DNA from: Halobellus salinus
GTDB taxonomy: Archaea > Halobacteriota > Halobacteria > Halobacteriales > Haloferacaceae
Reading direction: 5' to 3'
DNA: 64,000 nt
NCBI RefSeq assembly: GCF_014646875.1
Contig: NZ_BMOC01000001.1
Span: 349,410 to 413,409 of the forward strand
Positions 44,342 to 55,600 of this stretch are shown in pieces. Each line of letters opens with the position of its first letter. The first letter of the stretch is position 1. The notes beneath the pieces were generated by a model. The model saw nothing but the letters and a program-made list of their open reading frames with translations. It was not told where the DNA came from and ran no database searches. Made by a program: the position numbers and the translations under genes.

Positions 44342-46561
44342 ATGGGACTCGCGGAGTTTGGCTCGATGGCCATAGCTGGACTCGTCACGAGTCACGTCGG
44401 TGCTGCGGTGCTGAGTCTCGGCCTGTGTGTCTACGTCGGCCGCAACTACTGGCACCAGTCACTGGGGCGAGCTTTTGTCGGTATGGTCGGGATGACAACG
44501 ATTTGGATGGTCGCATCGATTGCCCGCGTGTTCACTACGAGTCTCGACGCCTTCCTCGCGGTCTCGGTCGTGAAATACGTGGGTATCTCGATGCTTGCCC
44601 CGTCCCTACTCGTCTTCGCACTGCTGTACGACGGGAGAGATTACTTGCTGACGCGACGAAGACTCGCGGCGCTACTCGTCATTCCAGTGGCGTCCTTACC
44701 CGTGGTCGCCACGACACAGCTTCATGAACTGTTCTATACGGCCTATGAGACTCGCTCGCTCGCGTCGATGTCCGTCATCTCCATCGTCGAGGTGGGACCA
44801 CTGTACTGGCTGTTCGTCGTCTATAGCTGGACAATCTTCGCCGTCGCGTCAGCCTTACTCGTCTATGCGGGATTCAGGCGATCGCGGTTCTATCGTAGTC
44901 AACTGGTGTTCGTACTGCTTGGTGTCCTCGCTGCCTGGGTCGCAAACTTCGCGTACGTCTTTTTCAACTGGCCCCACGTCGCCGTCGATCCGACACCCTT
45001 CGGACTCGCACTATCGAACGTCCTACTGGCGCTGGGTGTCTTCTCGAGTGACCTTGTCGACATTTCACCCGCGGCCCGGTACGCGGTTCTGGACACCATC
45101 GAGGACGGCGTCGTCGTCCTGGACCACGACGACCGCGTCGTGGACGTCAACCACGCTGCCAGACCCCTGATGGAGAGCAACGGCACAATTGGTGAGCCGG
45201 TAACCGAGGTGTTCCCGCAGAAAATAACCGGGTCGGAGACAGGCGGCGCGAGCACAGTCGAACTCACAGTCGATTCACGACGGCGTTTTTATCGCCGCAG
45301 ACGGCTGCCGATTGGCTCCAAGGGATCCAGAGGGAGTGTTATTGTCCTCACAGACGTTACCGCCGAAACGGAGTCCCAGCAACAAGCCGAACAAGCCCGC
45401 GGGAGACTCCGGCAAGCCATCGATCTCATCCCGGATCCGATCTTTGCGAAAGATCTGGATGACGAAGTCCTGCTCTCGAACGAGGCAAATGCCACGCTAC
45501 ACGGCATGAAGCCGGCGGAAATCGAGGGGAAACGGGAACGGGACATCGAACCTGAGGTCGGGAATATCGATGACTTCGATAAGTATCGACAGCGCGAACT
45601 CGCGGCCGTAAATACGGGTGGTCCGTTGACATCCGAAGAAGAACTGATGGGGCCTGACGGTGAAACAAAGATTTTCAAGACAACGAGAATCCCGTTCGAG
45701 ACTGCTGGCGATGACGAGAGCGCGGTTCTTGGCTACGCTCGTGACGTGACCGACCTCAAAGAATACGAACAGGAACTCGAAGCGACGAAAGAGCGACTCG
45801 AACGGACAAACGAGGAACTGGAGACGTTGAATCGAGTCCTCCGCCACGACATCGGGAACGACGCCATCGTCATCGGACGACTTGCGCAAAAACTTGAACA
45901 ACACGTCGATGAAGACGGACAGGAACATCTCGACGCCCTGCTGGATCGGGGTGAGCATATTGGGGAGATGACGAACAATCTGCGGAATCTAATGCAGGCG
46001 ACGCTGGACGAGCAGAGTGAACTCGAGCCAGTGCGACTCGACACGATTCTCGAAGCCGAAATCGAGAGCATGTCTGCTTCCCACGAGAACGCCAGCGTCA
46101 CCGTCGACGGTGACATACCACGGGTGAGCGTACGGGCCGACCGGATGCTCTCGTCGGTGTTCCAGAATCTCCTGCGAAACGCAATCCAGCACAACGACAA
46201 GGCTGTGCCAGAAGTTACCGTCGCAGCCCACGCCCACAAGGAGGTCGTCATCGTCGAAGTCGCCGATAACGGTCCCGGCGTCCCCGACGACAGCAAAGAC
46301 GACATCTTCGGGAAAGGCGAGCGGGGCCTCCAGAGCAAGGGGACTGGCATCGGCCTGTATCTAGTCACCAAACTGCTCAATCGGTACGGCGGAACCGTCC
46401 ACGTTCGGGACAGGGTGTTATATAATGCCACAGACAACTGTGGGATAGACGATGATGGGAGACTCTGCCTCGCAGCCGGGGCGTCAGCGACCGAGCAGGG
46501 AGAACCCGACGGGTCGGTGTTCGTCGTCGAACTCCCGAAAATCGAGTGGCCGCCAGTCTAA
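44342..46561 (+). CDS. Membrane histidine kinase with 7TM, two PAS, HisKA and ATPase domains
   Basis: The 739-aa protein starts 40 bp after the IS. Residues 15-240 form seven membrane helices of the histidine-kinase N-terminal 7TM type. A PAS domain follows at about 245-340 (YAVLDTIEDGVVVLDHDDRVVDVN) and a second at about 360-475 (AIDLIPDPIFAKDLDDEVLLSN). The phospho-acceptor motif LRHDIGND has its His near 502. The ATPase domain has the N box NLLRNAIQHND near 615, DNGPGVPDD and KGTGIGLYL. The catalytic motifs are intact. A separate Bat-like regulator with a receiver domain follows after 119 bp and is the natural partner. Confidence 0.92.
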   Translation: MGLAEFGSMAIAGLVTSHVGAAVLSLGLCVYVGRNYWHQSLGRAFVGMVGMTTIWMVASIARVFTTSLDAFLAVSVVKYVGISMLAPSLLVFALLYDGRDYLLTRRRLAALLVIPVASLPVVATTQLHELFYTAYETRSLASMSVISIVEVGPLYWLFVVYSWTIFAVASALLVYAGFRRSRFYRSQLVFVLLGVLAAWVANFAYVFFNWPHVAVDPTPFGLALSNVLLALGVFSSDLVDISPAARYAVLDTIEDGVVVLDHDDRVVDVNHAARPLMESNGTIGEPVTEVFPQKITGSETGGASTVELTVDSRRRFYRRRRLPIGSKGSRGSVIVLTDVTAETESQQQAEQARGRLRQAIDLIPDPIFAKDLDDEVLLSNEANATLHGMKPAEIEGKRERDIEPEVGNIDDFDKYRQRELAAVNTGGPLTSEEELMGPDGETKIFKTTRIPFETAGDDESAVLGYARDVTDLKEYEQELEATKERLERTNEELETLNRVLRHDIGNDAIVIGRLAQKLEQHVDEDGQEHLDALLDRGEHIGEMTNNLRNLMQATLDEQSELEPVRLDTILEAEIESMSASHENASVTVDGDIPRVSVRADRMLSSVFQNLLRNAIQHNDKAVPEVTVAAHAHKEVVIVEVADNGPGVPDDSKDDIFGKGERGLQSKGTGIGLYLVTKLLNRYGGTVHVRDRVLYNATDNCGIDDDGRLCLAAGASATEQGEPDGSVFVVELPKIEWPPV

Positions 46562-46680
46562 TCGCATCTGTCTGTATATGCACGTATGGATCACGGGGAG
46601 CCGGGCGGGGGGACACCGATGGTGAAACATCTGTCAGGAGAGGCGGGTCAATCCGACGACGGCGTCAGGAGTGACTCGGC

Positions 46681-48645
46681 GTGACCGGAGACCGACCGCG
46701 AGTGTCGACCGGGGCGGACATTCAGGTTCTGTTCGTCGACGACGACGAGCAGTGGGCCACGTTGACTGCAGGGGACATCGAATCCGAGGCGGCGGACGTC
46801 CATGTTACCGTCGTGGGGAGCGCCCACGAGGCACTCGACGCGCTCTCGGCCGAGGTCGATTGTATTGTGGCGGACTACCGGATGCCGGGGAAAAACGGGA
46901 TTGAGTTGCTCGAACGCGTTCGCGAGGAGCACCCGCGGCTCCCGTACCTGCTCGTGACCAGCCAGGGCAGCGAGACAGTCGCCTCGCGAGCGCTGGACGC
47001 CGGGGTTACCGACTACCTCATCAAGGACTACGGAACTGACCAGACCCGAGATTTCGTCAACAAGATCCACACGTCGGTCGAACACAACCGACTCCAGCGT
47101 GCGATTGAGGAGAGCGAGGAGCGCTACCGGACAGTGACCGAGCAGAGCCACGACGGAATCGTTATTTTGCAGTCCGGCAAACTTCGGTTCTGCAACGAGC
47201 GGCTGATAGAACTGACGTGTCGGGAACGGGAGAGCTTACAGGACGGTGACATCGTCGCGGATATCGTCCACCGGGACGACCGCGACCGGGTCAGAGCCGT
47301 CATCGATAGCTGGTTCGAGGGTGACGAACAGTCACTGCTACACGAGGCACGCATTGTCCGGCCCGATGGGACGATCCGTCACTGCGAGTACACGGGCGGA
47401 CAGATCGACTACAGGGACGAGCCAGCGGTGATGGTCTCGATTCGGGACGTCACCGAACGGATTCGACGCGAGCGCGAACTCCGGTGGGAACGCAATCTCA
47501 ACCGAACAATTCAGGAAGCACTGGTCGAGTCGCGCAGTCGCGGCAGTCTTGAACAAAAAGTGACAGACCAGTTACAGCATCACGGGTACGCACTGGCGTG
47601 GATCGGCGAGCAAGCCGGGGGTGGAGTAGTTCCGCGGCATGTCGGTGGAGACAGCCGATACCTCGAGACCATCGACCGCTCACTCGATGCCGAGGACTCG
47701 GACGGGGAGCCGAGTGTTCTGGCAACGGCGACTGGTGGGGCACAGTTCTGCGAGAACGTTGCGAACCTGTCCTCGGCGGCGTGGGCCGCCCGTGCTGTCC
47801 AGCACGACTACCGGAGTTGTGCCGCCGTTCCGCTCGTCCACAACGACATCGCCTACGGAGTGCTGGCAGTGTACCAAGAACAGCCCGACCGCTTCGACGA
47901 GACGGAGAAGCGACTGCTGCGGGAACTGGCAGATACCGTCGCGTTTGGCATTCACAGCCTGGAAACCCGTGACGCGCTCGTGGCCGACCAGTCAGTCGAG
48001 GTGACCGTCGAGCTGTCCGACGGCCACTACCTCCTCTACCCTGCGCGTACGGGCGCCTTCGGGCACTCTGAGACCGTCGATATCGTTGGTACAGTCCCGG
48101 TCGACGACGAAACGGCGTTACAGTACATCGAGGTTCCCGGCGAGTCGGCGACAACCATCCGCGACGCTGTCGATGACTGTCCAGCCGTGCGGGAGACTGC
48201 CGTCGTGACCGACGACGACCCGACGCGGTTGCGGGTGACCGTGACAGATCCCGTCCCCGAAGTTCATCTCGCCACCCGGGGGATAGTCGTCGGATCGACG
48301 ACCGTCGCCGCCGAGACCGCGACGCTCTCGTTCGAACTCGAATCGAGGGCGGATCTGCGTCCCACTGTCGACTCCCTGGAGGACGCGTTCGGGTCGATCT
48401 CGGTTCGCACTATCGCAGACGGCACTCCCGAGTCGGCGAACGATGGCGACAGTCCCGATACGAACGCCACCCTCACCGACAAGCAACTGCGGGCACTCAA
48501 GACAGCCCACTACAACGGCTACTTCGAGCAACCGCGGGAGAGTTCCGCGACCGAGATCGCCGACCTGCTCGGGGTTTCTCACCCCACTTTCCTCCATCAT
48601 CTTCGGGCGGCCCAGCGCAAACAGTTACGGCCGCAGTTCGAGTGA
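46681..48645 (+). CDS. Bat-like regulator: receiver, PAS, GAF, BAT and HTH-10 domains
   Basis: The GTG at 46681 starts a 654-aa protein. A response-regulator receiver covers residues 14-130, with the phospho-Asp at about 65 (IVADYRMPGKNG) and the conserved Lys in LIKDYG. Then come PAS (about 135-255, YRTVTEQSHDGIVILQSG), GAF (about 280-435), a bacterio-opsin-activator type domain (about 440-580) and a C-terminal HTH-10 (LTDKQLRALKTAHYNGYFEQPRESSATEIADLLGVSHPTFLHHLRAAQRK). This is a haloarchaeal DNA-binding regulator. Being directly behind a histidine kinase it probably takes its phosphate, and the giant surface protein downstream is a candidate target. Confidence 0.92.
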   Translation: MTGDRPRVSTGADIQVLFVDDDEQWATLTAGDIESEAADVHVTVVGSAHEALDALSAEVDCIVADYRMPGKNGIELLERVREEHPRLPYLLVTSQGSETVASRALDAGVTDYLIKDYGTDQTRDFVNKIHTSVEHNRLQRAIEESEERYRTVTEQSHDGIVILQSGKLRFCNERLIELTCRERESLQDGDIVADIVHRDDRDRVRAVIDSWFEGDEQSLLHEARIVRPDGTIRHCEYTGGQIDYRDEPAVMVSIRDVTERIRRERELRWERNLNRTIQEALVESRSRGSLEQKVTDQLQHHGYALAWIGEQAGGGVVPRHVGGDSRYLETIDRSLDAEDSDGEPSVLATATGGAQFCENVANLSSAAWAARAVQHDYRSCAAVPLVHNDIAYGVLAVYQEQPDRFDETEKRLLRELADTVAFGIHSLETRDALVADQSVEVTVELSDGHYLLYPARTGAFGHSETVDIVGTVPVDDETALQYIEVPGESATTIRDAVDDCPAVRETAVVTDDDPTRLRVTVTDPVPEVHLATRGIVVGSTTVAAETATLSFELESRADLRPTVDSLEDAFGSISVRTIADGTPESANDGDSPDTNATLTDKQLRALKTAHYNGYFEQPRESSATEIADLLGVSHPTFLHHLRAAQRKQLRPQFE

Positions 48646-48714
48646 GGTCGGCGCTATGCGGCACTAATCTATAATAATCACTATGACGCGGTCAGTACGG
48701 AGCTGATACTGTCT

Positions 48715-49107
48715 AGTGTGTCATAGAAGGGTTCACACACCGTGTTCTGGTCTTCGATAAACTGCCAATATAGAGGCTATATCCATCGACGTGTGACTTC
48801 GTGTGCGACAGTTGTCGGAATGAAGATCCAGAGGAGAACGAATCCGATCGTCTCAGGAGATGGCGCGGAGTCCACGAAGCCACTGTAGAAAAACAACGCT
48901 CCTGTGGCGATAACTGCGACAACGGTTGAGATGTATTGCGGATCAAGCCACGAGTTCGGAACGTCAGTCTCTGACATTAGCGGCCCTTCGTCATAAATTC
49001 GTTAAATGATTGCTATATCTAACGACGACTGCGCACAATCACCGAGCCACTGTTGCAAATCGAATGTCGATGAGATCAAACGCCCGTGAACGATTCTATG
49101 ACACGCT
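48715..49107. mobile_element. 393-bp element with inverted repeats like the nearby IS, enclosing a small gene
   Basis: The left end AGTGTGTCATAGAAGGGTTC and the right end, read inward on the minus strand, AGCGTGTCATAGAATCGTTC match in about 19 of 22 positions. Both share GTGTCATAGAA with the ends of the IS at 43240-44301. Inside is only the small minus-strand gene at 48777-48977. No target duplication was found. This looks like a MITE or a small passenger cassette mobilised by that IS family. Confidence 0.65.
48777..48977 (-). CDS. Small two-helix membrane protein (66 aa)
   Basis: The product MSETDVPNSWLDPQYISTVVAVIATGALFFYSGFVDSAPSPETIGFVLLWIFIPTTVAHEVTRRWI has two clear hydrophobic helices (residues about 17-33 and 43-58) joined by a short polar loop, and a basic tail. 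I do not know the family. It is the sole content of the inverted-repeat element at 48715-49107, which is unusual for a MITE and suggests a passenger gene. Confidence 0.5.
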   Translation of the reverse strand: MSETDVPNSWLDPQYISTVVAVIATGALFFYSGFVDSAPSPETIGFVLLWIFIPTTVAHEVTRRWI

Positions 49108-49687
49108 GTTGATGGCTATACTCACATGAGCAGTTCCGCCGCACCGTACTGGCGGAATCGCTCATGAAGTGATAGCCGACAGGAGTCCGACTGGCTGCAA
49201 CGGCGATTACGGGTGGGCGAGTATGTCAATACTGCTATCAATATTGGTGCTTTTGTTCAACAGTGCCACCATCGTGCCCGTCTGCAGCTTGGTTCCCCTA
49301 TCGATGAGCCGGTATCGCCCCATACACTATAATTATATTTGATGATAAATCCGAAACACGGGCGAAATTTACACATGTAGATATCGATTTTAAATGGGAT
49401 TTTCGCATCTATCCACATATGAGCGCCTACCCCCGAACTGAACTTGTGGATGATAGTTTGCTATCGAGGGTTACGCTGTCGGGCGTTGCCCATCGACCCG
49501 AGGTAGTGACACAGCAAAAGCGGGCGTGTTCAGTCAGGACACCTCTGTCCGGTACAACTGTGAGGCGTCGGCCCGTTCCCGGGAGACGACTCTCGGGTGG
49601 TGGTTCGATGAGTGGACAGCGTTTTGAGACCGCTTCGGGCTACAACTGTCCGGGTTTGGGCATAGGTATCCATACGGGGGGGTCTCG
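49108..49687. other. Gap before the giant surface protein
   Basis: An imperfect 14-bp inverted repeat (TGAGCAGTTCCGCC at about 49126 with GGCGGAATCGCTCA at about 49150) forms a hairpin. From 49325 to 49400 the DNA is strongly AT-rich (TATAATTATATTTGATG) and is the likely promoter region. A 90-codon frame at 49419-49691 overlaps the next start but has no protein-like features; I do not call it. Confidence 0.5.
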
Positions 49688-52600
49688 GTGACGGGCTCAG
49701 GAGGTGATCACCGGCACAAGAAGCTACAGTCACTATTTATGGCTGTACTGATAGTCTGTTCTTCAGTGTTCATAACGGTCAGTCTCGCTGGAACTGTTGG
49801 AGCAGCCAACACCAGTGCGCCAGTGTTCAACTCCGGCAACGCGCCCTCGTTTGCGGAGGGGAGTACTGGAACGGTTATCGACGTTGAGGCGACTGACGGC
49901 GACGGCGGCAGCAACGACAGCGGTATCACCTACTCACTGGTTGGCGGAACCGACCAGTCAGCGTTCAGTATCAACTCGACGAACGGCGAACTGACCTTCG
50001 ACAGTGCGCCGGACTACGAGAACCCGAGCGACTCGGATACTAACAACGATTACGTGGTCGACGTGCAGGCCGACAACGGCTCCGCGACGACCACGCAGAC
50101 GATAACTGTCACCGTCACCGACGTGGATGAGGCACCGACAGCTCCGGACGACAGTTCACAGAGTACCGACGAGGACACCGCGCTCTCGATCAGCGACGGC
50201 AACAGCAATGACCTGAAGGAACTCGCTTCCGACCCCGACGCTGGCGACACACTCTCGTTCGTCACAATCGACGGCCAGACCTTCTCGGATGGAAGTACGG
50301 TAACGCTCAGTTCCGGTGCGACCGTCACGGTCAACAGCGACGGGAGCTGGACTTATGACCCCAATAGCCAGTACGAATACCTTACCAGCGGCCAGAGTGT
50401 GACCGATAGCTTCACCTACACGATAGAGGACGGCGACGGCGACTCGGACTCGGGGACGATCACGGTCACCGTCACCGGCGTCGACGACACGACGCAGTTT
50501 GACTTCTCGGGCATCTACAACGCCGATGTCGTTCGCGGGACGGGAAGTTCGGCAGGCGACTTCGACGGCGGGGGCGGCATACTCGTCTCCTCGTCGGTAG
50601 CACAAAACAACGGGAACTCAGGGACTGACGGTGTTCCCGACGACGGTGTCTTTGCCGCGACGAGCACGCACCCGCGCATTGATCTCGCCGACTTCGACAC
50701 TGTCGACAGCAACGCGTGGCAGGCACCGGGAACTGGAAGTGTCACATCCTCCGTCGATAACGGTGAATACAGCAATGTCCACGTTATCGCCTCGGCTGGC
50801 GGGGCCGGAGTGGGGAGTCCGGCACGGTTCGAGGTTACCTTCCAGTACCAAGACGGGACGAGCGAAACATCACAGGAGTTCACCGTTCCTGACTGGTTCG
50901 GCACGCCGCCGAGCGACCCCGGGTACGCCCTCCGCGACGGGATGGATCGATGGTTTGATGGAGCATACGAGGACGCTAACGACCCGGGAATCTTCGGCTA
51001 TGCGATCCCGGCGGATTCGACGAAGACATTGACTGATGTCACGATCGATGTCACCGAAAACCAGGCCGGGTCGTTCAATTTCTTCGGTGGGGCAGCGACC
51101 CAGGCGACCAGCGATGTCGTCAGCAAGTCGCCGACGTTCACGCAGGAGTCGTCCGGCACGATCAGCGTCTCCACGAGTGAAGACCAGACGCTCGATCTGA
51201 CGAGCGCGCTGGAAGTCGAAGACAGGTCCAGCAGCGACACGTTGACCTTTACTGTCGACAGCACGCCGACGGACGGCACCCTCTCCGGGGTCGACGGTGA
51301 AACGATCAGTGTCTCTGGCGAGACAGTCCACGCCCTGAGTTCCTCGCCGCAGTACGACCCCGATACCGGATTCACCGACAGCGACTCCTTCGATGTCACG
51401 GTCGAAGACGGCGACGGGAACACCGCGACGGCGACAGTTAGCGTCTCGGTTGACGGTGCGCCCGTGTTCAACTCTGTCGCGACAGCCTCTGTCGATGAGG
51501 GCACAACAGGCACGGTGTTAGACGTGCAGGCCGACGATGGGTATGGTGGGAGCAACGACACCAACGTCGACTATTCGCTCGTTGGCGGAACTGACCAGTC
51601 AGCGTTCAGCATCAACTCGACGAACGGCGAACTGACCTTCGACAGTGCGCCGGACTACGAGAACCCGAGCGACTCGGATACTAACAACGATTACGTGGTC
51701 GACGTGCAGGCCGACGACGGATCCGCGACGACCACGCAGATGATAACTGTCACCGTCGACGACACAGACGACGTCGATCTCAATCTCACGGTGACGGACA
51801 CACCGTCGTCGACGTTACAAGCGGGCGAGAGTGTTTCCTATACCTACACCGTGGCGAACGATGGCTCAGTCCGGGGCAGCGATGTCACGGTCACGAGCAC
51901 GGTTCCCACCGGAGCGTCCGGCATCGATGGCTACTCTTACAGCGTCAGTTCGACCGGCGGCGACAGCGCGAGCGGATCAAGTACGTCTGTCGACCTAGAT
52001 CTCAGCGCGGGCGAGACGGCGACCGTCACGGTGTCTGGCACGGTCGGCTCAGGCGCCGAGGGAACCCTCGACCACAGTCTTTCGTCGGCCCCAGGCACGG
52101 GGAACACTGACCCGACGCCGAGCGATTCGGGCAGTGTCGTCACTATCGATGTCGGGCTCAACACGACGCGGCTGGACGTGGTTTTCCTGTTCGACGATTC
52201 TGGCAGTATGGGCGGGATCAGGGACACTCTCAAGCAGAACATCCGACAGACAGCGGAGAATCTGCAACAGAGGGGCTTTGACTCGCAGTACGGACTGATC
52301 GGCTACCTCGGTGGCCCGGACAACTCCGAAGACACGAGTCTGGACCAGGACATGACGTCGAACGTCGGCGCACTCAACCAGTCACTGGAGCAGGACCTGA
52401 CGTTCTCTGGCGGGACCGAGAACATCACCAATGCAATCCACGAGTCGTACACCGACGCGGAGTTCAAGCGGCCGTCGTACCAAGACAACTCCCGAACCGT
52501 CCTCGTCGTCGCGACGGACGAACCGGACAACGGTGATGGCTCACTCGAAGACGCACGTGTCAGAGCGCTCCGCACCCTCAATCAGGAACAGGGCTGTTTC

Positions 52601-55600
52601 GTCGCCGTGTCGAGCAGTTCGACCGGTGATAACCAGCCACGGACCTGGGCGACGGGCGGCAGCGTGTCGTCGCCCAACGAGGGATCGGTCACCCTCAACA
52701 ATTACGGGGGCTGGATCGACTCTGGATCCCTGGATAGCTCACTCGACGAGGACCTTACCTCGAATATCCTGTCGTGTGCGGCCGACGGCACCGACTCGGA
52801 CGGCGATTCGCTGACGGACAACACCGAAAACGCGCTCGGGACTGACCCGAACAGCGCCGACACTGACGGCGACGGGATCGACGACGCGGCCGAAACGAAC
52901 GGCGGAACCGTCGTCGACACTGACGACGACGGTACCATCGACGCACAGGACAGTGACAGCGACGGCGACGGCATCTTGGACAGTACGGAAACCGAGGCCG
53001 ACGACGACGGTGACGGCATCCCGAACTACGTCGACACCGACTCGGACAACGACGGTATTCCAGACAGTCAGGAAGGGACGAGCGACAACGACGGGGACGG
53101 TACGCCGAACTATCTCGACATCGACGCCGACGGCGACGGCGCGAGTGACCTCTCGGAGGGGACCGGTGACAACGACGGTGACGGTGACCCGAACTACCTC
53201 GACAGCGATGACACTATAACGGTTGACACTGACGGGGACGGGACGAACAACCTGAACGACGACGACGACGACGGCGACGGTATCCTCGATAGCACTGAAG
53301 GAATCGAAGACATCGACGCAGACGGGAAGCCGAATCAAATTGATACCGATAGCGATGGTGACGGGATCCCTGATAGAGAGGAAGAAGACGCCGACAACGA
53401 CGGCACTGACGACACCCCGACGGACGGAGCGACGACCGACACTGACGGCGACGCGGTTCCCAACTACCTCGACGAAAACAGCGACAACGACGCCTACACC
53501 GACGCCCAAGAGGGAACCACTGACAGCGACAACAGTGGCGTCTACGATGCCTACGAGAGTGGAGTCAGTGGCGCTGACCCGCCTGTATTCAACTCCGGGA
53601 CGACCTCGTCGTTCGTGGAGGAGAGCACGGGGACAGTCATCGACGTGCAGGCGACCGACGGTGACGGGGGAAGCAACGACGCCAACGTCGACTACTCACT
53701 CGGCGGGACTGACCAGTCTGCGTTCAGTATCGACAGCAGTACCGGGGTCATAACCTTCGACAGCCAGCCGGACTACGAGAACCCCACCGATAGCGACACC
53801 AGCAACGACTACGAACTGACCGTCACTGCGAGCGACGATGTCGGCCTCACCAATACTCAGAGCATCACCGTCTCGGTCACCGTCGAATCTACTGGTGGCG
53901 GTGGTGGCGGCGGTGGTGGCGGCGGTTCCACTGCTGATACCACCGACCCAACGGCTGATGCCGGGAGCGACCGACTCACCACCGAAGGAGCGGAGATTTC
54001 CTTCGACGGGTCGGCATCCTCGGACAACGAGGGCATCGACAGCTACGAGTGGGACTTCGGCGACGGCACAACATCCTCCGGGGCACAGACCACGCACACC
54101 TACACGGACAACGGCACCTATACCGTCGAGCTAACCGTGACCGACGACGCAGGCAACGACGGAACGGATTCAGTGACCGTAACCGTCCAATCAGCTACCC
54201 AGACCAGTTCTGAAAACCAAACCGACACTGGCGGTAACGAAACCACGGACAGCGACTACAGCGCCACCGCCGGTGCATCGGGGTACGTCACCGAGGTCGG
54301 GTCGAGTGTGAGCCTCGACGCGAGCGCGTCGACACTCCCCGAGGACGGTTCCCCGACCTACGAGTGGGACATCGGCGACGATAGCACCGTCGACTACACC
54401 GGCCAGACCGTGGGCCACCAGTTCACCCAGACGGGACAGCGCAACATTTCGCTGGCTGTCCACGCCGACGGGCAACTCTGGACAGACAGCCTCACTATCG
54501 AGGTTGGAGACACCGTCCCACCGTCCGCCGTCATCGACGCGCCAGCAAGTGTGACCAACGGCTCAGCCGTCACCGTCGACGCGTCTGCCTCTTCTGATGC
54601 GGGCGGTATCGCCAGCTACGAGTGGGACTTCGGCGACGGCACGACGGCCACTGGCCCGGCGAGCACGACAGCAACGCACACCTACACCAGTCCGGGTGCG
54701 TACACAGTAACGCTGCAGGTGACCGACAAGGCTGGCAATATCGGCACGACCACGGCCGAAGTTCGTGTGAACGGCCCAACGGCACAGCTCGACACCGACG
54801 CGATATCCTTCGGGACCACGCCGGTGAACAACACCAACACGACGACGGTCGAACTGGCCAACGACGGAAACACGCCACTGACTGTGTTTGACCTCAGCGT
54901 GGCCGGTCAGAACCCCGACTCGTTCACTATCAGTGAGAATACCGCAGACGGAGTACTCCGAGTTCAGTCCGGCCAGACGATCGACCTTGCAGTGTCGTTC
55001 TCACCACCAGCGACGGGTACCCAGACCGCGACGCTAACGGCCGAGACAAACCACACCGACCACGACGTCGAGCTTTCGGGAACCGGAACGAGTAGCTCGC
55101 TCGATGTGGCGTCCTCGCTCGCGCTTGGCAACGTCTCTACTGGAGAGACCCAGACAGAAACAGTCGAGTTTACCAACACCGGCGACACTGCCCTCAGCGT
55201 TGGAACTGCCAGCATCGTCGGCAGTGCGAGCGATTCGTTCACCGTCACGTCGGCACCATCGACGATAGAGCCGGGCGAATCTGCGTCGGTGACGGTGCAG
55301 TTCACCCCGACCCAACCCGGCGAACAGACCGCGACGCTACGACTTCAAACCGAGACCGGAACCACGGTCGGGGCGGTTCCAATTTCGGGTGTGGGCCGTG
55401 GTCCAGCGGTACAGTTTGCCGGGCGGAATCTCGACTTTATAGGTGTCGGGACGAGCGAGAGTGCGACCGGCACGATAACGCTCGAGAACACAGGCAACGA
55501 GCCACTCGACGTGGCCAATGTCAGTATGTCGGGCACAGATGCGCTCGCGTTCGAGGTCGGCACCGTCCCGGACAGTATCGCGCCAGGGGCCAGCGAACAG

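Noticed and set aside
49419-49691. 90-codon frame overlapping the start of the giant surface protein
   Set aside because: Composition is Arg/Ser/Thr/Pro-rich without secondary-structure pattern, and it overlaps a well-supported gene start.
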